The notes under the pieces: model-generated
Database searches by the model: none
Told to the model about the DNA's origin: nothing
The model's input: the letters and a program-made list of their open reading frames with translations, nothing else
Part shown: piece by piece, positions 8,672 to 16,095 of the stretch
Numbering within the stretch: the first letter of the stretch is position 1
How the letters are laid out: the number at the start of each line of letters is the position of its first letter
Translations under genes and position numbers: made by a program
Origin: Cellulomonas sp.
Lineage (GTDB): Bacteria > Actinomycetota > Actinomycetes > Actinomycetales > Cellulomonadaceae
Length of the DNA stretch: 36,202 nucleotides
Assembly (NCBI GenBank): GCA_031178625.1
Contig: JAPSIR010000008.1
Coordinates: 1-36,202, forward strand
Direction: 5' to 3'

Positions 8672-9850
8672 TCAGCGGACGGTGGCCGCGTCGGCGGCCT
8701 CGACGTCGTCCTCGGCGGTGCGGCCGGTCCAGTGGTCGGCGGCTGCGACGGTCGCGGCGGGCACGGTGCCGGCGGCGCGGGCCGCGGCGACGCGCTCGGC
8801 GTGCGACGGCGGGTCGGCCGGCACGTGCGCGGGGCGGCGCGACTCGGCCTCGGCGCGCAGCACCGGGACGATGTCCTCGGCCAGCACGTCGATCTGCTCG
8901 AGGACGGTCTTCAGCGGCAGGCCGGCGTGGTCGATGAGGAACATCTGCCGCTGGTAGTGGCCGACCTGCTCCCAGAACGCGCCGTAGCGGTCGATGACCT
9001 GCTGCGGGCTGCCGACCGTGAGCGGCGTCTCGCGCGTGAAGTCCTCCATCGACGGCCCGTGCCCGTAGACCGGCGCGACGTCGAAGTAGGGCCGGAACTC
9101 GTCCCACGCGGCCTGCGAGCTCTTGCGCACGAAGACCTGCCCACCGAGCCCGACGATCGCCTGGTCGGCGCTGCCGTGCCCGTGGTGCTCGTAGCGCTCG
9201 CGGTAGAAGTTCACCATCTGCGCGGTGTGCCTCATCGGCCAGAAGATCGCGTTGTGCAGGAAGCCGTCGCCGTAGTACGCGGCCTGCTCGGCGATCTCGG
9301 GGGAGCGGATCGAGCCGTGCCACACGAACGGCGGCACGCCGTCGAGCGGGCGCGGGGTGGACGTGAAGCCCTGCAGCGGCGTGCGGAACTTGCCGCTCCA
9401 GTCGACGACGTCCTCCTCCCACAGGCGGCGCAGGAGCGCGTAGCTCTCGATCGCGAGCGGGATGCCCTGGCGGATGTCCTTGCCGAACCACGGGTAGACC
9501 GGGCCGGTGTTCCCGCGGCCCATCATGAGGTCCATCCGCCCGCCGCTGATGACCTGGAGCATCGCGTACTCCTCGGCGAGCCGGACCGGGTCGTTGGTGG
9601 TGATGAGGGTGGTGGCGGTCGACAGGACGATGTTCTTCGTCCGCCCGGCGAGGTAGCCGAGCATCGTCGTCGGGGACGAGGGCACGAACGGCGGGTTGTG
9701 GTGCTCGCCCGTGGCGAAGACGTCCAGCCCGGCGGCGTCGGCGTGCTCGGCGATGGTGAGCATCGCGCGGACGCGCTCGGTGTCGTCGGGGGTCCGCCCG
9801 GTCGTGGGGTCGGTGGTCACGTCGCCGACCGAGAAGATCCCGAACTGCAT
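8672..9850 (-). CDS. LLM class flavin-dependent oxidoreductase
   Basis: MQFGIFSVGDVTTDPTTGRTPDDTERVRAMLTIAEHADAAGLDVFATGEHHNPPFVPSSPTTMLGYLAGRTKNIVLSTATTLITTNDPVRLAEEYAMLQVISGGRMDLMMGRG. Confidence 0.95.
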   Translation of the reverse strand: MQFGIFSVGDVTTDPTTGRTPDDTERVRAMLTIAEHADAAGLDVFATGEHHNPPFVPSSPTTMLGYLAGRTKNIVLSTATTLITTNDPVRLAEEYAMLQVISGGRMDLMMGRGNTGPVYPWFGKDIRQGIPLAIESYALLRRLWEEDVVDWSGKFRTPLQGFTSTPRPLDGVPPFVWHGSIRSPEIAEQAAYYGDGFLHNAIFWPMRHTAQMVNFYRERYEHHGHGSADQAIVGLGGQVFVRKSSQAAWDEFRPYFDVAPVYGHGPSMEDFTRETPLTVGSPQQVIDRYGAFWEQVGHYQRQMFLIDHAGLPLKTVLEQIDVLAEDIVPVLRAEAESRRPAHVPADPPSHAERVAAARAAGTVPAATVAAADHWTGRTAEDDVEAADAATVR

Positions 9851-9876
9851 GGTGCGCACTCCTGGTTCCGATGAGG

Positions 9877-9894
9877 TCGATGCGTATGCATCGA
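9877..9894. promoter_or_regulatory. Inverted repeat TCGATGC-GTAT-GCATCGA, putative operator of the LLM oxidoreductase gene
   Basis: 7-bp perfect arms, 26 bp upstream of the ATG at 9850. Confidence 0.4.
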
Positions 9895-10001
9895 ACAGGC
9901 GCCTCAACCGTCGCACACGTGACGCTATTCCGTCACCGCCGGGCCCGGCGGGACACGTCACACCGTGCGCGTCGGCCTCGCCGGCCCCGCCGGGCGTCGC
10001 G

Positions 10002-10367
10002 TCAGCGGCGCGGGCCGCGGCGGGCGGTGGGCGCCAGGCGGGACGCCGGCGCGGGGTCCACGGTCGGGGTCGCGGTCGGGTCGGCCGTCGGCCCGGGGCT
10101 CGCGGTGGCGGCGGGCTCGGTCGGCGTCGGCGTCGCCGTCTCCGTCACCGTCGGCGCGGGCGTCGCCCACACGCCGGTCGTCACCGTCGCCGTGACGTCG
10201 TCCGTGTCGGTGAGCAGCGCGCTCGTGCTGCCGAGCGACGGCGTGACCGCCGCGCAGGCGCCGACGACGAGCACCGCCGCGAGGCGCAGCCACGTGCCCG
10301 CGGCCGCGCGAGGGCCGCGCCCCGGGCGGCTCCCCGGCGCGCAGGGGTCAGTCGAGGAGGAGCGCAT
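10002..10367 (-). CDS. Small secreted protein with SipW-type (alternate) signal and Thr/Pro-rich tail
   Basis: TWLRLAAVLVVGACAAVTPSLGSTSALLTDTDDVTATVTTGVWATPAPTVTETATPTPTEPAATASPGPTADPT...; start overlaps the end of the signal peptidase gene. Confidence 0.7.
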   Translation of the reverse strand: MRSSSTDPCAPGSRPGRGPRAAAGTWLRLAAVLVVGACAAVTPSLGSTSALLTDTDDVTATVTTGVWATPAPTVTETATPTPTEPAATASPGPTADPTATPTVDPAPASRLAPTARRGPRR

Positions 10368-11061
10368 CGACCCTCCTGTCGTCCGCGGTGCGCTGCCCGG
10401 TCCGGCCCCGGCGGCGTCGCGCGTCGAGCACGGACAGCACCTCCAGGGTGGCCAGGGCGAGCAGGGGCGGCACCAGCATGACGGCCCGGCCCGTCGACGA
10501 CGTCGCCCACACGAGCGTGTCGCCCCACCCGTGGTGCACGCGCAGCAGCACGCCGCGGACGCGCTCGACCGGGGTCGCGTTCGGGTCCGGCTCAGGGTTC
10601 GCGTCGCCCTGCGTGCGCATGTACTCCTGCCGCACCGGCTGACCCGACTCGTCGAGCAGCGGCTCCATGCGGCCCGTGCCGTCGTCCTGCATCGCGTCGA
10701 GGCTGTGCAGCGAGACGATCCGGTGCGTCACGAGGCCGGACCCGCCCACGGGCTGGAACGTGACGATGAGGTTCGGCTTCAGCTCGGAGGGATCGGTCAC
10801 GGACCGCAGCACGACCACGTCGCCCTCGACGAACCGCGGCGCCATCGAGCCCGACGTCACGACGAGCAGCCGCTCGCCCTGCAGCTGGTACCAGAGCGGC
10901 ACCAGCAGGGCCGCCGCGTACGCGAGCACGCCCGTCGCGGCGACGGCCCACAGCAGCACGGACACCGTGCGCCGCACGCGCCGGCCCGGGGTGGCGGGCG
11001 CGTCGGGGCGCGGGGCCCGTCGTTCGACGAAGGGCTCCGCGTGGACCGGCTGCGTGCTCAT
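10348..11061 (-). CDS. Signal peptidase I, SipW/ER-type
   Basis: GERLLVVTSGSMAPRFVEGDVVVLRSV...LIVTFQPVGGSGLVTHRIVSLHSLDA...; SGSM-P serine motif and THRI in place of a Lys-containing box; flanking TM helices. Confidence 0.9.
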   Translation of the reverse strand: MSTQPVHAEPFVERRAPRPDAPATPGRRVRRTVSVLLWAVAATGVLAYAAALLVPLWYQLQGERLLVVTSGSMAPRFVEGDVVVLRSVTDPSELKPNLIVTFQPVGGSGLVTHRIVSLHSLDAMQDDGTGRMEPLLDESGQPVRQEYMRTQGDANPEPDPNATPVERVRGVLLRVHHGWGDTLVWATSSTGRAVMLVPPLLALATLEVLSVLDARRRRGRTGQRTADDRRVDALLLD

Positions 11062-11078
11062 CACCCCGGGTGGACGGG

Positions 11079-11750
11079 TCAGGGGTTGTTGACGGTCTGC
11101 TCGGAGTCGAGGCGGAACGTCAGGTCGGCGGCGGTGTTCTGGTACTCGTTGCCGGCCGTGGCGGCCATGTCGACGCGGACGCAGAGCGTCTCGGTGCCGT
11201 TGACGCCGGCGAGCACGCGGTCGCCGGTCTGCGGGCCCGTGGCCGGGTCGCCGACGATCGGCGTGGGCGCGTCGGCGTTCGTCGGCAGGCCGAACTCCGC
11301 GGTCTCGGTCGCGGTGTCGCCCAGCACGGTGCCGGTGCAGTCGGCGGTGGCGAACACACGCGCCCGCAGCTGCTGGCGCAGGTCGCCGCTGCCCGTGTCG
11401 CCCCGGGCGGGCACACCCTCGGCGACGGCGGCGCTCAGGCTCACGGCGTAGCGCAGCTCGAGCGAGCCGGTGTTGTTGACCTGCACGGGCGCGATCACGG
11501 TGCCGCCGGGTGCGAGGCCCTCGACCGGCACGTCGAACGTCGCGCCCTGCGCGCCCAGCACGAGGGTGCCGGTGCTGATCCGGCCCGTGAGGCTGTCCTG
11601 GTCGGTGAACAGGGCCGACGTCGTCAGCGACGCCACGCCGACGGCGGCCAGCGCCAGGATGGAGCCGGTGGCCCACGCGCGGCGACGACGCGCGGCGTCC
11701 TCGCGCGACGGCGCCGGGTCGATCATCTCCTCGAGCAGCTCGTCCATCAT
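11079..11750 (-). CDS. SipW-dependent-type signal peptide-containing protein (TasA/CalY-like)
   Basis: WATGSILALAAVGVASLTTSALFTDQDSLTGRISTGTLVLGAQGATFDVPVEGLAPGGTVIAPVQVNNTGSLELRYAVSLSAA; adjacent to signal peptidase. Confidence 0.8.
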   Translation of the reverse strand: MMDELLEEMIDPAPSREDAARRRRAWATGSILALAAVGVASLTTSALFTDQDSLTGRISTGTLVLGAQGATFDVPVEGLAPGGTVIAPVQVNNTGSLELRYAVSLSAAVAEGVPARGDTGSGDLRQQLRARVFATADCTGTVLGDTATETAEFGLPTNADAPTPIVGDPATGPQTGDRVLAGVNGTETLCVRVDMAATAGNEYQNTAADLTFRLDSEQTVNNP

Positions 11751-11867
11751 GGTCGTCGTCCCCCTCGTCCGGTCCCGGTCCGGCGGTGCGCCGGTCTGCG
11801 GGTAGAGCTCACCTTCTCGGTCACTGTCGACATGGTCGGCCCCGACCTTGAGGAAGTGCGCCGAGGT

Positions 11868-13958
11868 TCACCCTATGGGGTGAAGCGACGGGTGGTCGCC
11901 GCGGGCCGTGTCACCCGGTGGGCGCACCTCCTCGGGCGGCGCGGGCCGGGCCCAGAGGTAGCCCTGCGCCTGGTCGACGCCGAGCCGCTGGAGCGTGCGC
12001 GCCGTGCCCTCGTCCTCGACGCCCTCCGCGACGACGCGCAGGCCGAACGAGTGCGCCAGGTCGACCATGGCCTGCACCACGACCTCCGAGCCCTCGCGCC
12101 CGCCGTCGCCGAGGTCGGCGACGAAGACGCGGTCGATCTTCAGCTCGTCGACGGGCAGGTCGCGCAGCTGGGAGATCGACGTGGTGCCGGTGCCGAAGTC
12201 GTCGATCGCGACCCGCACGCCCAGCTCGCCGAGGCGCTCGAGCACCGGCACGACGCGCGAGCGGTCGGCGACCAGCGCCGTCTCCGTGATCTCGACCTCG
12301 AGCAGCGCCGGTCGCACGCGGTGGCGCGCGAGCAGCTCCACGATCGTGTCGACCACGGCGGGGTCGGCGACGTCGTGCGCCGAGAGGTTGACGGCCACCG
12401 GCACCGCCCTGCCGTCGGCGGACCACTGCGCGAGCTGGCGCACGGCCGAGTCGAGCGCGAACGACGTGAGCCGGTGGATGAGGCCCGACTGCTCGGCGAG
12501 CGGCACGAACGTGCCCGGCCCGACGAGCCCGCGCGTCGGGTGCCGCCACCGCATGAGCGCCTCGAGCCCGACCGTCCGCTGCGACGCGAGCTCGATCTTC
12601 GGCTGGTAGTGCATCTCGAGCTGCGCGACGGGGGGCACGCCGAGGGCGTCGCCCGGGCCGCCGCGCGCGTCCCCGGCGGCACGCGCCGACTCGTGCTCCT
12701 CCAGCGCCGCGTGCAGCTCGCCCATCAGCACCAGGCGCGCCGGTGACGAGTCGTCGGCGTCCGGCGAGTAGACCGACACGCCCGACCGCTGGTGCTTGGC
12801 CGCGTACATCGCGATGTCGGCGGTCCGCATGAGCGACGACGGGTCGTCCGCGTGGTCGGGAAGGCACGCGACGCCGACCGACGTGTCGACGTGCAGCGCC
12901 AGGTCACCCAGCTCGAACGGCGCGGCGAACAGCCCGCGCACCCGCCGGGCGAGCCGCTCCGCGTTCGCGACGGACCGCACGTCGGGCAGCAGGATCGCGA
13001 ACTCGTCGCCGCCGAGCCGGGCCACGACGTCGTCGTCCCGCAGCGCGTTGCGCAGGCGTGCCGCGACCAGCTCGAGCAGCGCGTCGCCGTGGTCGTGCCC
13101 GAGCGTGTCGTTGATGTCCTTGAACCGGTCGATGTCCAGCAGGATCAGGCCGACGCGCGACCCGTCCTGGCCCGACTCCTGCACGGCCCGCTGCATCTGC
13201 TCGCTGAGCAGGCGGCGGTTGGGCAGGCCGGTGAGGGAGTCGAGCATCGCCAGGCGCGCGTTCTCGAGCGCGGCCGTGCGCAGCCGGCGGGACGTGGAGT
13301 GCACGATCCGGAACAGCAGCAGCCACAGCACGACGAGGCTGCCCGCGACCACGAGCGCCACGGTGCGCACCGTGCTCGTCAGCGTCTCCTGCGTCGCGGT
13401 GTGGTCGAGCATGACCTCGGCGGCGCCGACGACCTCCTCCGCGTCGACGCCCGTCACCGTCCCGCGGATGTCCGCCGCGTGCACCGGCACGTAGACGTCG
13501 AGCACCGTCTGCTTCTCGGTGGTCGGGGTCGCGTCCTCGACGCCGCGCACGTCCGGCTGCACCGCCGCGACGGGCTCGCCCCCGAGCAGCACGTGGTCGA
13601 AGCGCTCGGAGTGCGGCAGGCCCGTGCCCGCGTCGCGCGAGGAGTACATGAGCCGGCCGTCCTGGCTCCACAGCCGCAGCTCGACGAGCGCGGAGGAGAA
13701 CCCGGCCGTCGCGGCGGAGACCGCAGCCTGGTCCTGCTCCGGCAGGACGCCCGTGACGTACGCGTCCGCGGGCGTCGCGGCCGACGCGTACGCGGCCACG
13801 GTGGCGGCCAGGCTCGTGCCGTCCCGGACCGCCTGCGACCGCATCTGCGACGACGCGACGAGGACCAGGGCGGCCCCGACCACGGCCATGCCGATGAGGC
13901 TCACGACCGCGAACCGGCGCGTGAGGCTCGAACGACGGCGACTGGCGGGCACGTGCAC
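11868..13958 (-). CDS. Membrane diguanylate cyclase/phosphodiesterase (GGDEF-EAL) with N-terminal extracytoplasmic sensor
   Basis: Two TM segments flank a sensor region; GGDEF in VARLGGDEFAILLPDV; EAL in TVGLEALMRWRHPTRG; DDFGTGTTSISQL. Start (GTG) uncertain. Confidence 0.93.
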   Translation of the reverse strand: MHVPASRRRSSLTRRFAVVSLIGMAVVGAALVLVASSQMRSQAVRDGTSLAATVAAYASAATPADAYVTGVLPEQDQAAVSAATAGFSSALVELRLWSQDGRLMYSSRDAGTGLPHSERFDHVLLGGEPVAAVQPDVRGVEDATPTTEKQTVLDVYVPVHAADIRGTVTGVDAEEVVGAAEVMLDHTATQETLTSTVRTVALVVAGSLVVLWLLLFRIVHSTSRRLRTAALENARLAMLDSLTGLPNRRLLSEQMQRAVQESGQDGSRVGLILLDIDRFKDINDTLGHDHGDALLELVAARLRNALRDDDVVARLGGDEFAILLPDVRSVANAERLARRVRGLFAAPFELGDLALHVDTSVGVACLPDHADDPSSLMRTADIAMYAAKHQRSGVSVYSPDADDSSPARLVLMGELHAALEEHESARAAGDARGGPGDALGVPPVAQLEMHYQPKIELASQRTVGLEALMRWRHPTRGLVGPGTFVPLAEQSGLIHRLTSFALDSAVRQLAQWSADGRAVPVAVNLSAHDVADPAVVDTIVELLARHRVRPALLEVEITETALVADRSRVVPVLERLGELGVRVAIDDFGTGTTSISQLRDLPVDELKIDRVFVADLGDGGREGSEVVVQAMVDLAHSFGLRVVAEGVEDEGTARTLQRLGVDQAQGYLWARPAPPEEVRPPGDTARGDHPSLHPIG

Positions 13959-14139
13959 CTCATGGCTCGTCGGCGCCCCGGTGGCGGGATACCTCCCGGT
14001 CAGCGTAGGTCGTCCGGCCGCGCGCGCACGACACGGCGTCCCTGCGGCGCGTCGTGCGGGCCGCCCGGGAACGCGTCGCGCCCCGGCGGTGTTGTCGCAG
14101 TCGAGCCCGGCTGTCGAACCGGGCACGAAGGAGGACGAC

Positions 14140-14559
14140 GTGGGGTATCCCGTCCAGAAGACCGACGAGCAGTGGGCGCTCGAGCTCGAGCCGCAGGAGT
14201 TCGCGGTGCTGCGCCGCGCCGGCACGGAGCGCGCGTGGACCGGTGAGCTGCTCGACGAGAAGCGGGACGGCGTCTACCGCTGCCGCGCCTGCGGCAACGA
14301 GCTGTTCCGCTCGGACACGAAGTTCGACTCGCACTGCGGCTGGCCGAGCTTCTTCTCGCCGCTCGCGGGCGACCGCGTGGAGCTGCTGCAGGACCGCAGC
14401 CACGGCATGGTGCGCACCGAGGTGCGCTGCGCGCGCTGCGGGTCGCACCTGGGGCACGTCTTCGACGACGCCCCGCAGACGCCGACCGGCGACCGGTTCT
14501 GCATGAACTCCGTGAGCCTCACGTTCGAGCCCGCGGACGCGGGGTCGACGAGCGCCTGA
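14140..14559 (+). CDS. msrB: Peptide-methionine (R)-S-oxide reductase
   Basis: YRCRACGNELFRSDTKFDSHCGWPSFFSPL...EVRCARCGSHLGHVFDDAPQTPTGDRFCMNSVSLTF; zinc CxxC pairs and catalytic Cys in RFCMNS. Confidence 0.97.
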   Translation: MGYPVQKTDEQWALELEPQEFAVLRRAGTERAWTGELLDEKRDGVYRCRACGNELFRSDTKFDSHCGWPSFFSPLAGDRVELLQDRSHGMVRTEVRCARCGSHLGHVFDDAPQTPTGDRFCMNSVSLTFEPADAGSTSA

Positions 14560-14645
14560 CGACACGCCGCGGACACGCCGCGCCCCGACGAACTGCCCCC
14601 TGCAGGTGACTGAAGTCGGGTGCGCGGCGTGCCGATAATGACGGC

Positions 14646-15401
14646 GTGGAGGAGGTCCTGACAGTCCGGCGATGGCGGCGGTACGGAGCCGACCGCCTCT
14701 TCGTCACGCACGAGAGCGGCGGCCGCGTGGGCTCGGTCGACCTGCAGTCGGGCGAGGTCGTCGTCGACGACCCCGTCCTCGAGGCCGGCCTGCGCCGCGC
14801 CGCCCAGGAGTACCTGCGCGCCGACGTGCCCGAGCTCGTCCTGCCGCTGCCGCGCGTCACCGGCTCGCTCGACGCGCTCGACGAGGCCGGGCTCGACGCG
14901 TGGCTCGGCTCCGACCGTCCGCGCGGCGAGCGCGGCAGCCCGCTGGGCGTGCGCCTCGAGCGCCTCGCCGAGGTGGGCTGGCAGACCGTGCACGACGTCC
15001 CGCTCGGCCGGCAGGGCACGGTGGTCGAGCACCTGCTGATCGGCCCCGGCGGTCTGTTCACCGTGTCCGAGCGCCGGCACCCCGGCAGCCGGGTGAGCGT
15101 GCAGGCCCGCACCATGCAGGTCGACGGGCGCGCCGTGCCGTACCTGCGCGACGCGCGGCTCGAGGCGGGGCGCGTCCAGGGGCTGCTGCAGTCGGCCGGC
15201 TGCGCGGGTGTGAGCGTGCGTGCCGTCCTCGTCGTCACGGGCGAGCTCGAGCGCGACCCGGCGCACCCGCCGCAGGACGCGCTGGTCGTCGGCAAGCACG
15301 AGGTGCCGAACGTCTTCCGCCTGCTGCCGGAGCGTCTCGGCCATGCCCGGGTGCACGCGTTCGCCCAGGTCGCGCGCCGCCGCACCACCTGGGTGCGCTG
15401 A
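14646..15401 (+). CDS. NERD (nuclease-related) domain protein
   Basis: VGWQTVHDVPLGRQGTVVEHLLIGPGGLFTVSERRHPGSRVSVQARTMQVDGRAVPYLRDARLEAGRVQGLL resembles the actinobacterial NERD family. Confidence 0.7.
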   Translation: MEEVLTVRRWRRYGADRLFVTHESGGRVGSVDLQSGEVVVDDPVLEAGLRRAAQEYLRADVPELVLPLPRVTGSLDALDEAGLDAWLGSDRPRGERGSPLGVRLERLAEVGWQTVHDVPLGRQGTVVEHLLIGPGGLFTVSERRHPGSRVSVQARTMQVDGRAVPYLRDARLEAGRVQGLLQSAGCAGVSVRAVLVVTGELERDPAHPPQDALVVGKHEVPNVFRLLPERLGHARVHAFAQVARRRTTWVR

Positions 15402-15498
15402 CGCCCCCCGCCCCGCCGCGGCGCCGCCGCCGGGGGACGGGGCGCGTGGTCGCACCGGGCTGCCGTCCGGGCCCCCGGCGCTGCGCGAGGATGGGGCC

Positions 15499-15969
15499 AT
15501 GACCGACGACTCCCTGGTGCGTCTCGAGCGCGAGCTCGGGCTGTTCCTGCGCCGGGCGCGCGCGGCGGGGGCCAGCGTCTCGCGCGACGTCCACCCCGAC
15601 CTCGACCCGTCCGCGTACTCGCTGCTGTCCGCCGTCGCCGCCGACCCGGGCACGCGCGCGAGCGACCTCGCCGACCGGCTCGGCGTCGGGCGCGGGACGA
15701 TGTCGCGTCAGCTCGGCCGCCTCGAGCGGCTGGGGCTCGTCGCGCGCGATGCGGACCCGCACGACTCGCGCAGCCACCCGCTCACGCTGACCGCGGAGGG
15801 GGAGCGGCGCCTGGCCGTCGCCCGGACGGCCCGGCGCGAGTGGTTCCGCGCCGCGCTCGACAGCTGGGGCCCGCAGGAGATCGACGACCTCGCCGAGCAG
15901 CTGGCACGGCTGAACACGGCGCTGGGCGACCGTGCCCGCGCGACCTGGAGGGACGTCCACGGCTCCTGA
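15499..15969 (+). CDS. MarR family transcriptional regulator
   Basis: SAYSLLSAVAADPGTRASDLADRLGVGRGTMSRQLGRLERLGLVARDADPHDSRSHPLTLTAEGERRL. Confidence 0.95.
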   Translation: MTDDSLVRLERELGLFLRRARAAGASVSRDVHPDLDPSAYSLLSAVAADPGTRASDLADRLGVGRGTMSRQLGRLERLGLVARDADPHDSRSHPLTLTAEGERRLAVARTARREWFRAALDSWGPQEIDDLAEQLARLNTALGDRARATWRDVHGS

Positions 15970-16046
15970 CCGGTCGGCGCCCCGTCGTCGCCCGGTCGCG
16001 CCCGCGGCACGGCACCGACGGCGCGGACCCCGCGGCCCCGGGCGCG

Positions 16047-16084
16047 GACGAGCCCCGGCCCCCTCGCGAGGGCCGGGGCTCGTC
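16047..16084. terminator. Hairpin with 15-bp stem, 8-nt loop (GACGAGCCCCGGCCC...GGGCCGGGGCTCGTC)
   Basis: Between convergent MarR (+) and MFS (-) genes. Confidence 0.8.
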
Positions 16085-16095
16085 GGCGTCGTGGC

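Noticed and set aside
14561-14585. Short tandem repeat ACACGCCGCG x2 after msrB
   Set aside because: Only two copies of a GC-rich 10-mer; likely chance in this composition.
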